Shown piece by piece: positions 30,646 to 41,489 of a stretch of 64,000 nucleotides of DNA. This DNA is from Nephrocerus scutellatus (taxonomy: Eukaryota; Arthropoda; Insecta; Diptera; Pipunculidae): NCBI GenBank assembly GCA_947095585.1, contig OX352763.1:103519908-103583907 (forward strand), in the 5' to 3' direction. The notes beneath the pieces were generated by a model. It searched no databases, was not told the origin of the DNA, and was given only the letters and a program-made list of their open reading frames with translations. Within the stretch, counting starts at the first letter, position 1. Each line of letters starts with the position of its first letter. Made by a program: the position numbers and the translations under genes.

Positions 30646-30865
30646 TGTCACAGTGTAAACGAGTCGACAAACCAACCCAGACGACCGATTGGCAGTCGTT
30701 TCCTGTCAGCATGGACTACACACGTACACAATTGTGCCTTTTTAAGTTTAATTGTGTAGTAGTAGGATTAGCTGTGTAGACAAAAATACTCATCAACTGT
30801 TAAGAATATATTTGATAATTAATAATAAACTACTTTATACAAATAAAGTAAAACTACCCGAAACA
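30646..30865 (+). repeat. Probable BEL/Pao 5' LTR (element 2)
   Basis: Begins TGTCACAGTG and ends GAAACA immediately before a BEL-type primer-binding site. AATAAAG lies near its end. The start is inferred from the TG dinucleotide at the edge of gypsy gag similarity; no matching 3' LTR is present. Confidence 0.5.
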
Positions 30866-30884
30866 TTGGTGCCGAAACCCGGGA
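30866..30884 (+). promoter_or_regulatory. BEL/Pao primer-binding site (element 2)
   Basis: TTGGTGCCGAAACCCGGGA follows the presumed LTR end directly. This is a common BEL/Pao priming sequence. Confidence 0.7.
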
Positions 30885-30905
30885 AGAAATTTGTACTCCT
30901 ATATA

Positions 30906-31329
30906 AGTTAAGGCAACTTAAATTAACTTTGCAACTATTTGTTACATACGCATACGCGCAGCTGCAACAACAAACTTTGAAATGGAAATAAGTTTATGGC
31001 TCTTCATTAAGCATACGCATACGCGCAGCTGTAATAACAAACCAAAAATTAATTGCGCACACGCGCAGACGAAAACCATAAATCCCAAATCATTAATGGA
31101 TCGGACATTTAAGTGGCCACCTACGACAAACCCAAACCATATGGACAATCATAGAATCTGCTGACGACATCCCAACACAAAATACTTGCATGCACATAGA
31201 GAATAAGATAGGTATAAAAGATCTAGATTGTTTAAGCTCAAAGTTCAGTTATTATCTTGCATCAAATAAAGAAGGAGCTCTGCTCCAAAAAATATTTTTT
31301 TATAAAACTTAACAACAAAAGTTTTAATT
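30906..31329 (+). repeat. 5' LTR of env-only element
   Basis: Starts AGTTAAGGCAACTT and ends AAGTTTTAATT. Contains the promoter-like GGTATAAAAG at about 31210 and AATAAAGAAGG at about 31265. It also has two copies of CATACGCATACGCGCAGCTG inside the U3-like part. Confidence 0.93.
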
Positions 31330-31346
31330 GGCGCCCGAACAGGGAC
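31329..31346 (+). promoter_or_regulatory. Primer-binding site, tRNA-Lys type
   Basis: TGGCGCCCGAACAGGGAC begins at the last base of the 5' LTR. The sequence is complementary to the 3' end of a lysine tRNA, a primer used by several gypsy-type elements and retroviruses. Confidence 0.85.
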
Positions 31347-31695
31347 CAGTGACACAGTTCAACGGTTAACAAAAAAAAATTTTTAAGAACATTTAAGTAA
31401 GTTCGCGAGTGCTAAACTTCTCGATCACACGCGTTATTTATCGCAACGCCGTATAAAACATTTAAGTAAGTTTTAGCACAAAGTGCCGGCAAGATAAGGA
31501 GAAACGTATTTTTCCAAAGCGTGAAACCGTTTGTAATTGTGTTCGCTGGTGCCATTAAAGTGTTGGGGAAAAATTAAATAACGTGTCCCTTAGTATCCAG
31601 AAAAGGAAAAAAGGAGGTGTCAGAAGATACCAGCCGCCCCACCGGAAAAAAAAAGAAAAGCAGTTAATAATATAATAATAATTAAACAGAATTCA
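31347..31695 (+). other. Untranslated leader of env-only element
   Basis: About 350 bases without a long open frame, rich in A. In related full-length elements gag begins here; no gag codons are visible. The join between leader and env is the place to look for a former splice junction. Confidence 0.7.
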
Positions 31696-33406
31696 ATGAA
31701 AAATAGTCATCATTATCATCAAGTAACGATGCTGATTTATATGTTACTTGTACATCTTTGTTTGGCTGAAGTCCAAATTTTTAATTACACCTCATCACAT
31801 CTAGTTACCATAAATAATGGGTTTGCAAAAATTCAAGAGGGATCATTTAAATTCACTCATTTACTCGAACTGGACAAGTACGAAGATTTTTTAACAAACA
31901 CAAGACAACACGTTGAAAAATATTTTTATAAGAACCATACACTATATCCACTTCTTGGACACGAACTCAACCAAACCATTGACATACTGAACACAATAAA
32001 ACCTAGGACAGACAGAAAAAAAAGGTCTTTTAATTTTCTGGGTACAGCCTGGAAATTTATAGCAGGAAGTCCTGACCATGATAACAAACACAAGACAACA
32101 CGTTGAAAAATATTTTTATAAGAACCATACACTGTATCCACTTCTTGGACACGAACTCAACCAAACCATTGACATACTGAACACAATAAAACCTAGGACA
32201 GACAGAAAAAAGAAAAAAAGGTCTTTTAATTTTCTGGGTACAGCCTGGAAATTTATAGCAGGAAGTCCTGACCATGACGACATAATGTTAGTTAACAAGA
32301 CGTTAGACGAACTAATTAGCAATAATAATCAGCAAGTAGTAATTAACAAAGCGTTTAATGAAAAAATTAATATGTTAACAAATGTAACCAATCAAATTAT
32401 AAATTCCCAGAAAAAAAGCGAATTCCTTAATAATGAATTAATAATTATCAGTATCCAAAATAGAATAAGATTAATAAAAGAAAATTTAATAAATATAAAA
32501 TATGCCATACAATGGGCAAAGAATAATATAATCAAATCTATTTTGCTAAATAAAAAAGAAATAAATATTGCTATAGAGAAACTCGAGAAAGATAAAATAC
32601 CTTTTAATAGTATAGAAGAAGCATTAGAGTTTGCCAATGTTAAAGTTTTAAGCAATCACAGAAATGTTATGTATATTGTAAAAATTCCTTTAACAAAGAA
32701 TGAAATATATGAAAATTTTATAATTAAACCAATAAAAAGAGGCAAAAGTATAATAAAAATTGATTACGATGAAATTATAAGAAATAAAAATGAAATATAT
32801 GACATTAAAAATAAATGCCAAACATACAATTTAATTAGAATTTGTAAGCAAAATCAAATAATAGATTTAAGAGAAAATAATCACCATGTACCGCATATTG
32901 AAGAAATTTCTTCTGGAGTTATCCTGTTAAACGACTATCATGGAGCAATGACCACAAAATCCACAAACTACACTTTACATGGTACATTTCTAATAAAATT
33001 CCACAACGAGACCATCAACAATCAGACTTACACCAATTTGGAAATTTCACCTATGGAAATAGTCCCAGCTATTTTACAACCAAACCCCGCAGAAGAAAGC
33101 AGGCTTAATTTACTATCCCTCGAAGTAATAAACGAACTACATATTAATAATACTAAAACAATAGAATCAATAAAACAAGACACACATATTAATAGATTTA
33201 CAACAATTTTTTTATTAATATTCATCACTACATTTATAATAATCACTTATAAATATCAATGCAAAAGAACAATTATCCTGGAACAGAAAGAAATAAATTA
33301 TCAAAAGGAAGAAAAGCCTCATGAAGAAGAAATAAATCCATCAATTGAGATCAATATAGAAACATCAGCATCTGTACCACGCCTACACAACCAACCGTAT
33401 TTTTAA
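31696..33406 (+). pseudogene. env-like: Errantivirus-type envelope gene, broken by an internal duplication
   Basis: Family role: class I-like fusion glycoprotein on the particle surface. The first open part (31696-32106) begins with a hydrophobic signal-like segment (residues 12-25). It includes a basic RKKR cleavage-like site followed by a conserved hydrophobic stretch (SFNFLGTAWKFIAGS). A 190-bp tandem copy then shifts the frame. The second open part (32078-33406, 442 codons) carries the duplicated site, several N-glycosylation-like sequons, a heptad-rich region, a hydrophobic membrane segment near its C-terminus (FTTIFLLIFITTFIIIT) and a charged tail. As it stands the gene cannot give one continuous product. 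Confidence 0.85.
31892..32277 (+). repeat. 190-bp tandem duplication inside env
   Basis: Unit 1 (31892-32081) and unit 2 (32082-32277) are nearly identical; unit 2 has six extra bases in the A/G-rich part encoding the basic site. 190 is not a multiple of three, so the reading frame changes between units. Confidence 0.92.
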
Positions 33407-33467
33407 ACACATTACCCTATCATCATCACACCACATTGTTTCTAAACGATTGAGGACAATCGTCTTT

Positions 33468-33480
33468 TTAAGGAGGGAGG
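33468..33480 (+). promoter_or_regulatory. Polypurine tract of env-only element
   Basis: AAGGAGGGAGG sits directly before the 3' LTR, the normal place for plus-strand priming. Confidence 0.85.
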
Positions 33481-33904
33481 AGTTAAGGCAACTTAAATTA
33501 ACTTTGCAACTATTTGTTACATACGCATACGCGCAGCTGCAACAACAAACTTCGAAATGGAAATAAGTTTATGGCTCTTCATTAAGCATACGCATACGCG
33601 CAGCTGTAATAGCAAACCAAAAATTAATTGCGCACACGCGCAGACGAAAACCATAAATCCCAAATCATTAATGGATCGGACATTTAAGTGGCCACCTACG
33701 ACAAACCCAAACCCTATGGACAATCATAGAATCTGCTGACGACATCCCAACACAAAATACTTGCATGCACATAGAGAATAAGATAGGTATAAAAGATCTA
33801 GATTGTTTAAGCTCAAAGTTCAGTTATTATCTTGCATCAAATAAAAAAGGAGCTCTGCTCCAAAAAATATTTTTTTATAAAACTTAACAACAAAAGTTTT
33901 AATT
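33481..33904 (+). repeat. 3' LTR of env-only element
   Basis: 424 bp, the same length as the 5' LTR, with four visible differences (about 0.9 percent). Followed by the TATA target duplicate at 33905-33908, after which the BEL leader resumes. Confidence 0.93.
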
Positions 33905-33954
33905 TATATTTGGATTTGGAAGCATTTAATGTATTGGCGATTATTCCAAAGTCA

Positions 33955-34575
33955 GCGTTCAAATTTCTACAAATTGGTAAGACATTGAAATTGGAACTTT
34001 ACTGTATGTATTGTCGTTTCCTTATTCTTTTCTGCGTCGAATATTCCATATCAGCGTGCAAATTAATACAAATTGGTAAGACATTGAAATTGGAACTTTA
34101 CTGTATGTATTGTCGTTTCCTTATTCTTTTCTGCGTCGAATATTCCATATCAGCGTGCAAATTAATACAAATTGGTAAGACATTGAAATTGGAACTTTAC
34201 TGTATGTATTGTCGTTTCCTTATTCTTTTCTGCGTCGAATATTCCATATCAGCGTGCAAATTAATACAAATTGGTAAGACATTGAAATTGGAACTTTACT
34301 GTATGTATTGTCGTTTCCTTATTCTTTTCTGCGTCGAATATTCCATATCAGCGTGCAAATTTCTACAAATTGGTAAGACATTGAAATTGGAACTTTACTG
34401 TATGTATTGTCGTTTCCTTATTCTTTTCTGCGTCGAATATTCCATATCAGCGTGCAAATTTCTACAAATTGGTAAGACATTGAAATTGGAACTTTACTGT
34501 ATGTATTGTCGTTTCCTTATTCTTTTCTGCGTCGAATATTCCATATCAGCGTGCAAATTTCTACAAATTTGTAAA
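33955..34575 (+). repeat. 99-bp tandem array in BEL leader
   Basis: Units start with ATTGGTAAGACATTG at 33973, 34072, 34171, 34270, 34369 and 34468, an exact 99-bp period. A diverged seventh start is at 34567, with weaker fragments to about 34750. Because 99 is divisible by three and the units lack stops, a 253-codon frame runs through the array (33-residue repeat including KTLKLELYCMYCRF). I consider it untranslated leader repeat. Two unit types differ at AATTAATAC versus AATTTCTAC. Confidence 0.95.
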
Positions 34576-34865
34576 CCTATACATTTGGAGTGATTGGACA
34601 GTTACTGTATTGGCGTGCTGTTCATTTTCTGCGTCGAATATTCTACAAATTTGTAAACCTACACATTTTGATTTATTGAAAGACATTTACTGTGTTGGCG
34701 TGCCGTTATTCTTTTCTGCATCAAACTATCAATATAGTTCGCATGCACATTTCTACAGATTGAAACCTACAAAAAAAAATTAGTGACTAAACGAAACATC
34801 GGACGAGCTAACTGTACAATTATAAGAAGTCTGAAGTGTAAACCAGTATAGAAGTGTGCAACAAT
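34576..34865 (+). other. BEL element 2 leader, downstream part
   Basis: Contains two degraded relatives of the 99-bp unit (near 34625 and 34710) and otherwise no coding signal up to the gag start. Confidence 0.6.
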
Positions 34866-35275
34866 ATGTCTGAGATAGACAATCTAAAACGAAAGCGAGG
34901 CCACGCTAAAGCTTCGCTAACACGTGTGGAAAAATGGTCAGCAAGCATCAAGACCGACACAGCTGTGGAAGAATTATATGTTCAACTAGAATTGCTCAAA
35001 AATACGTACATCGAGTTTAAGGATTACGACGATGGTATAGTTGCCATTGATGACACCTTATCCGATATTGATGCTGTCGAACAACGATATACCAAGGTAA
35101 AGGCGGCAATACGGAAAGCAATTGCTTTCCACATGGTTACTGCAGTTCAGGAGCAGCTAAATAATACAATGAAGACATTCACAACGCACCAAAGGGAAAT
35201 GCTAGACACCATGCGAGAGCAAAGTTTCTCTGTAGTGCCGAAGGATGAAATAAAACTACCAAGAATCCAGATTTT
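34866..35275 (+). pseudogene. BEL/Pao gag N-terminus (element 2)
   Basis: ATG at 34866 begins MSEIDNLKRKRGHAKASLTR and continues with VEKWSASIKTD, LYVQLELLKNTYIEFKDYDD and DEIKLPRIQIFS. The LKRKRG..K..LT start and the KLP.I.. block are typical of BEL/Pao gag. Right after the KLPRIQIF motif the sequence changes to gypsy RNase H in the same frame, so the rest of the BEL element is deleted. Confidence 0.85.
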
Positions 35276-36118
35276 CTCTACGACGCTCACGGCGACCGAA
35301 CGTCGATATGCTCGCCGGCGTTAAGAAGTTTCACGATTTTGTCTATGGCCGTGAATTGACGATCGTGACCGACCACAAACCGCTCCCAGGATTATTCAAC
35401 CCCGATAGACCGACACCGCATATTCTGTCCCCAAGAATGATGCGATAGAGCGTATTCCTGATTTCTTACAATTATCGTCTCAGTCACCGTCCAGGCCTTT
35501 AGTCGTCTGCCTAATATGGTGGCACAAGCAATCGACGAAGAAGAGGAGGTGATGCTGATCGAATCGCTCGAACATCCAGTTGTTCTGGCAGAGGACATCG
35601 CAAAGTCTACGAAGAAAGATCCCATTCTTTCACGCGTACTTTCATGGTGCATGAGAGGATGACCTGAAAAGGTGGAAGCTGCATCAAGAATTGCCTTCTA
35701 CGGGGCCAGCGCACGATTATTCCATCATGCTACCATCAGACTGTCGTCAGCGCACTGCATACTGCGCAACGAAAGACTAGAATACTATCTGCAAATTCAG
35801 ACGTTTGGGCCCGCAACTACGTGGCAGGTCCTATATGATCCCGGCGGTTGTCGCCAAGACAATCTCATACCAAGTCGAGACTACAAATGGCAACGGCATT
35901 CGCCGTCACATCGATCAGATGCGATTACGTGATAATCAACCAGAATCATTCGAGGTCATCAATTCACCAATAGAGCAGGTAGCGACTGAAATAACTGGAG
36001 TGGACATTTCGCAACCTGATGATCCACAAACTACAAAACCATCAAGAAGTAAAAAACCAAACCCAGTTAAAGACCAATCAAACCAGATTACTTGGAGATG
36101 TTTCAACCGCAAGTGGAG
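35276..36118 (+). pseudogene. gypsy element 3 RNase H to polyprotein C-terminus
   Basis: LTATERRYAR, then in another frame VKKFHDFVYGRELTIVTDHK and PLPGLFNPDRPTPHILSPRM (RNase H). A stop near 35447 is followed by frames with FSRLPNMVAQAIDEEEEVML and AEDIAKSTKKDPILSRVLSW (linker before integrase). The integrase body is mostly deleted; the end reads NYVAGPI-like sequence, KTISYQVETTNGNGIRRHID and QMRLRDNQPESFEVI. A purine-rich AAGTGGAGGAA ends the region just before the LTR. Confidence 0.8.
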
Positions 36119-36121
36119 GAA

Positions 36122-36332
36122 TGTAACGTACTACATCACTGTACATAAACAATCAACAGTCGAGTTGATACGCCGCACCGTTAGTTATATTAGTGTGTTT
36201 TTCGCTTTAGATTAGTTCTCATGTAGTCGCATGGTAATCGTTCAACTGGTAACACCAGTTATCAAGTAACTTATATTTTAAAGTAATAAAGTAATTTATT
36301 AAAGACTTGTGATTGTGTTATTCCACACAACA
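36122..36332 (+). repeat. 3' LTR of gypsy element 3
   Basis: TGTAACGTACTACATCACTG to CACACAACA, about 211 bp, preceded by a polypurine tract. Its last 95 bases match 29679-29774. The TG..CA ends and the flanking PPT support the LTR call. Confidence 0.8.
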
Positions 36333-36339
36333 TAATAGC

Positions 36340-36860
36340 AATGATGTTGAAAACTTGCAAAATTATCATCTGGGATGAATGCACAATGGCAAAAGCTAGC
36401 ATTGGAGGCACTTGATCGAACAATGAAATATTTGCGGAACAATGTGAGACGCTTTGGAGGCGCTTTGGTCTGCGACTTCCGTTAAAACTTTACCGGTCAT
36501 CCCGCGATCAACGCTTTTAGATGACCTCAATGCTTGCCTGAAATTATCGTATTTCTGGCGATACGTGAAAAAGCTGCAGTTGTCGAAGAACATGCGAGTG
36601 AATTCACGTCATCGAAAGAGGAACTCATCAGCAAAGTGTTTCCTAAAATCGGTCGCAATTATTTGAACTATGATTGGTTGAGTGAACTCGCGATATTAGC
36701 TGCGAAGAATAGGGACGTCGATGATTTGAATAAAATGCATTGCATTCAATTTAATTCCAAAAGAGTTTCTTTCTTTCAATAGAGAGAGGCTCGACTTTCG
36801 AAAGGGACATTAATAGTTTAATCAATATTAGGCGGAACGAAGTTCGCCGGGTCAGCTAGT
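36340..36860 (+). mobile_element. Helitron 3' end with Pif1-type helicase remnant
   Basis: Pif1-like helicase pieces: IIIWDECTMAKAS, ALDRTMKYLRNNVRR, FGGALVCDF, TLPVIPRSTLLDDLNACLKL and SYFWRYVKKLQLSKNMRV, then WLSELAILAAKNRDVDDLN. The element finishes with the hairpin GGCGGAACGAAGTTCGCC and CAGCTAGT, the hairpin plus CTRR(T) terminus of Helitrons, followed by T. The Rep nuclease part and 5' end are missing; the left side is cut by the gypsy LTR. Confidence 0.88.
36835..36860 (+). terminator. Helitron terminal hairpin and CTAGT end
   Basis: A short GC-rich stem (GGCGGAAC / GTTCGCC) then CTAGT at 36856-36860. This 3' structure marks the end of rolling-circle transposition. Confidence 0.85.
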
Positions 36861-37424
36861 TTTCTATAGAAATGTATTTTCTAATACATTCAAATAGATT
36901 CCTAGTGTAGTTGTAAGGAAATGTTGTTTTAATTTTAGTGAACAATATAGAAAACAAGCTCATATAAAAACCAATTAGAAAAAATACTACGAGACCTTAT
37001 AAGTAAACAGTTACTCCTTCTACCTACAACCCCACAGTAGATTCTAAAATTGAATGTATTGAGATATATATATAATCTCTTCTCCCTTTAGTTATGTAAG
37101 TTGTGTACAATAATTGTTCAATAAAAGAATCAGTCGATTCATACGGACGCGAATTATTGCACAAAGTACAATGGACATAACTTCAAATTTTCCCTGGAAA
37201 ACATTAAAAAATGGCGTGGAATTAACTTTCATTGTCGATTATCTCAAAAAGTGTCATTTTCATATTTAAGCTGTTTTGTCTTTTGACGAAAGAGTTATTA
37301 CCACAGAATATTTTACTGATTCAAAATAGCAGTATTATAAACGTTTAGGCTAGTGACGGCAAATCTCAATATGATATCTGATTCCCCTTTTCTCCAAAGA
37401 ATGTTTTTTTTTGTATTTCGTTAA
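36861..37424. other. AT-rich spacer, possible LTR scrap
   Basis: No coding signal. TATATATATAATCTCTTCTC near 37070 and GTTCAATAAAAGAATC near 37120 resemble the promoter and poly(A) part of a copia-type LTR, but there is no second copy. Confidence 0.35.
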
Positions 37425-40400
37425 AACAGACATCATAGAACTCAATACTTTTACGTTTTTAGTTAGTTATTATGTTTTCAATAAGATATAGGTATCATAT
37501 TATAATGTAGGCAACATTCCTTCGTACATTAATAGGTCAATCAAATCAATGAAATTGCTTATAAAAACAAATACGGATATTTCGAGAGGAAAAGTACAAA
37601 AAAAAACATTTCCTTTGAAAAAAGGATACATATTTTGTTCAATTTTGACGACGTTGAAAATATTAATAATTTGTAAGATATAATAATAAAGGTGTATGTC
37701 AAAAAATATAAACTTTGTATAATAATATAGTTGTATTATAAAAATATAATATTTGTACTGTGCTATGGTTCAGTGGTTGGACTACATCCACCACTACCAT
37801 TCACTACACCCTCCACATTGGCAGATAATACGCAACAAGTTTGACTTATATACTCAATCATTTTCATTAAATTTATATACTATTGATATTACTTATAATA
37901 ATATAACTTATTATCTAAGAATACCTGAATGAATCTTATTTCGGAATGCTGCGTGTAGAAAAATTCGCTCGTTCGGTTGTACAATTCTCGAAAAATGTCG
38001 TATTGATGATGCAATTCTTATTTTGATGTTGGTTTTATAGTTGATGTTTAAGCTTCTGTAGATAGCTGTTGTTTTGATGTCTTCGTTGGTGGTTGATTTG
38101 TTGTCTGTTGTTAGGATTTCACTCTCAGTTTTGGCTTAAAGTTCTATTTGCAAACTGTACCCGGTGTACGGTTTGATTTTGAGTTTTATTTGCAAAGTTT
38201 TGCAACCGACACTGTAACTTTAGTACCCGTTGGCATTCGATTCGTTTACTCAGCAAGATAGCGAAGATAGCAAGCAGACGCATTTCTCGGTTTGTCAAAG
38301 CTTTGACCACAAAAACCCCAAAAACTCTTTCACTTGGACAACTGACCCATGAGTATAGATTCGGGTATTATTTGAGCAAATCGAAAAAAATGTCGTATGC
38401 TGCTCTGTTGATATTATGGTTGTTGTTGTAGCAGCTCCAGGTCTGTTAACCGATTGCTGAGTTGAAGATTCTTGGTCCAGTGTGTGAAACACTGGAGGAT
38501 GAATGCTCTGTTGATGATGAAGTTCTTTATTTTAATGTTGATTTTATTGATGGTGTTTAAGCTGCTGTAGTACTACAATTGTTGTTGATGTTGTCGTCGT
38601 TGGTGGTTGATTTGTTGTCTGTTGTAAAAGAATTATCTGCCGAGGTTTAAGTTTTACGGTCTATTTGCAAACTGTACCAACGGTACGGTTTTATTTGCAG
38701 TTTTGTAGCCGACACTGGTTCACAGCAAGATAGGAAAGAGAGAGAGAACAAGCAGACGAACTTCTCAATTTGTCAAATTTGCATTCGGTTTGGCGTTCTA
38801 TTTGCAACGCTTTTACCACGAAAACTCTGTCACTTTAACAGCTTAACAGTGAGTATGGTTTTGGGTATGGTTTGAGAAAATTGAAACAGACATTAGGTTG
38901 CATACGCTGTTGCTGCTATTCTTGCAAATGCTTGTTAACTTGTTTTTGAATTAATGTAGCAATACTCCTGGCGACATTGGTATGGTGATTTTTCAATTGT
39001 CATTGCGTTGCATGCATTACTTCAATTCGATGATTTATTGCCACAAAACACTACTATCACCAACAACATTAGGCACCGCAACTGGCATGGAAGATATGGC
39101 TTTGTTCTTGTTGGGTGGCTGAAAACACAATTGGATTTCATTTATAACAATCTAACAAGATAATAATAGAAGTTTTTCATGTGCGGTCGTGAAATTTTAT
39201 AAAATTTATCGATTACTCTAATACAAGAAATAAAAACATTCAACTTCAAATGCTACTGGGAGTCCCACTAGCTCAACTCAGCTTTCTTGTCCCTTGAGAT
39301 TGCAATTAGAAAATAGTCTCGTTTTATCATTTCAATATTCACATTCACTTTTACCACAAAAGATTCTCACTAAAAGTAAAGTTATAATCAAAAACTAAAG
39401 ATAAAAAATATGGAGTCTACTAACCTCAAATTCACTTCTTAGAAGCATCAGATGCCATGAATTGGTAAACACCCAAATTTTATTCAACCTCAAGCAGATT
39501 TAAGAAAGGAAAACCTTAAATTGCTGCTCGTTGTGTAAAGAAATGTTAGCCTAATCTCGTTCAGATTAGATGAGATTCCATCACAGCTGAACACTTTCAC
39601 ACATTTGTGCATTGCAAATAAAATTGTTGATTTACTAATCTTATAGTTATAATATAATTACTGTTTTGTTATGAGCTATTATTTCAAATAGTATTTTAGA
39701 AAGCTCTGACTATTAGGGAGCACTCTATCATCTTTTAAACAGATGGCATTTTATGCAGTATTTTGATTTTGCGGGGACAATTGCTGTATTAACAAAACAA
39801 ATGCAAAGTTATTAAATTTAAACAATAAGGAGAGATGGTCTTAAAAATATTTACCTTGAATATACTGAATATATCACCAAAAAAATTCGTTTTACAAAAA
39901 AGTTAAAAATTGAGCATGCAGTTTATAGTACTGATCATTAACCGATTATACATTAACACTGACATTGATAATCATAGAATTTGTCGGAATATTTTACTAA
40001 TTTTCTGCTTCAACTTTTAATAATATAATCTAAAATGCAGTTTGCTCGGCGCCCATTCCCGACATTCCGATTTCCGACGTTAATATGTCGCAGTTGTAGC
40101 ACAGCCGGTAGCCGCTAGCCGGTACAAAAAATAATAATACGGAATAACAAAATTTCTAATAGACTTGCCGGTATGCCTACGGTAAACGGTACTAAAACAA
40201 TGTAAAGACCATGCCACATGGCAAAAATACTGACGAAGCCCACCTTAACGAATTCGCAAACAAAGCGTAATTTTGATGAACAACAACTACCAAATTAGTC
40301 GAATTAGCAATTATTAAAAAACCAAGTCAATACAAATGTTTATATCAATGTTATTGAAAAATAATCCATTCTCAAATTTATCGTTTTCGTTAGAGATTGG

Positions 40401-40520
40401 TTAGTTCCAAAAGTAAACCTGTTTTCCAAACTCATTTCGTATTTCTTTTTCGTGATTTTGTTGATTTTTGCTGAACCACCACTAATTTTTGTTTTGTTTT
40501 TATTTTTCGTCGATATTTAC
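37425..40520 (+). repeat. Large repeat copy A (orientation +)
   Basis: About 3.1 kb, reverse-complementary along its length to copy A' (53690-56745), with small indels. Its central part (37940-39100) is built of related blocks of about 500 bases containing GTTTTATTTGCAAA, CCGACACTG, TTGTTGTTG/CAACAA runs and a LINE-derived segment. Its inner part includes GCTAGCCGGTACAAAAAATA and GTGGCATGG-like sequence near 40200. No coding frame over 80 codons looks real. Confidence 0.85.
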
Positions 40521-40582
40521 CTTCCTCAAGTGCATTTTTGTTATAAAATAACGTAGGGCGCATTCGAATAATATAACCGACT

Positions 40583-41150
40583 GGGGGTCGATTATGTAAG
40601 CATTTCGAGTTTCGAATGACGTTACTTTTGTCGCAACTACGACTAAACACGACTATTGAATCGTACGACTAGTTGTGTTTCAGTCGAAATAAATGTAATT
40701 AAAATGATTATTTCTCTATGAAATCAACCCCGTAAATAACTTTTAAGTAATAATTTTTAATTTTTATTTATAAATTATAATTAAAACTTTTAATATGTTG
40801 TGGTGCTAAATTTATTTGAATGATGCGAGCAGCGCCGACCTTTTGGCGTTTTTTTTAGTAACTACGTATTTGTAATTTTGTCAATACAAATCTCGTTGCT
40901 TACATAGAATATTAAATTTAATTAATAAAAAAATTAGTTTTAAATAATAAAAAAATATAAATGTTTTTGAATATTCAAAATAAACCGAAAAAGTAAACAA
41001 GTATAAACAACAACATAACATACATTCGAAATGGCGCTATCGGGCAATCGTTTTAGTTCGATAATTGCGATTTGTCGAAATGACGACTTTGAGGATTTCG
41101 ACTTGTCGTACGTCGCAAGTCGAAATACGACAGATACATAATCGGCCCCC
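40583..41150. mobile_element. Candidate 568-bp non-autonomous TIR element
   Basis: Ends GGGGGTCGATTATGTA and TACATAATCGGCCCCC are inverted repeats with one mismatch. Internal sequence near both ends is rich in TCGA/TTCGA and contains further inverted similarity (GTCGCAACTACGACT region versus GTCGTACGTCGCAAGTCG). It lies in the spacer between repeat copies A and B. No target duplication is clear (flanks CT and TG), so the superfamily is unknown. Confidence 0.55.
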
Positions 41151-41489
41151 TGAAAAAAAAATTTTAAGCAAAGCAAAAGCAACAAGAAACAACACGAGCA
41201 AATGATTTCTTCTTATGTGTTTCTCTAGTATTCGCTGTTCACTCGCAATTATGGCATGGCCCATGGTGGAGCATAACACACGTACATTCCAAAGAAGGAA
41301 TAAGACAGTGCAATTGTTGTTGTAATTCCTTATTCCTCGGCAAATAAAATACAGATTAAATAGGATTTAGGAAGTGGATTAAAAATTGATCATACGATTT
41401 AAAAAACAGCCACAAACAAACACATCTAGACGTTATGTTAATATAGTGCATTTAACCACGAAAGAAAAAAAGAATGGGCCACTTGAAAA

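Larger units (their letters stand above)
30906..33904 (+). mobile_element. Compact env-only errantivirus-like LTR element
   Basis: Two 424-bp LTRs (30906-31329 and 33481-33904) both begin AGTTAAGG and end TTTTAATT, and I count four differences between them. TATA (30902-30905 and 33905-33908) flanks the element, the 4-bp target style of insect errantiviruses. A primer-binding site follows the 5' LTR and a purine-rich tract precedes the 3' LTR. The only coding region is env-like; gag and pol are absent. The low LTR divergence suggests a recent insertion compared with everything around it. It lies in the leader of BEL element 2. Confidence 0.92.

Noticed and set aside
33832..34593. 253-codon open frame that could be a repeat protein gene
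   Set aside because: It is produced by a 99-bp tandem array with no stop; it lies between a BEL primer-binding site and gag, has no start context of its own, and both flanks are untranslated-looking.
38125..38492. Small open frames in the large repeats (also 55629-56087, 43158-43367 and 43131-43319)
   Set aside because: They occur in repeat copies with frame-changing indels between copies, so there is no sign of protein-level conservation. One contains the tail of a LINE ORF2.
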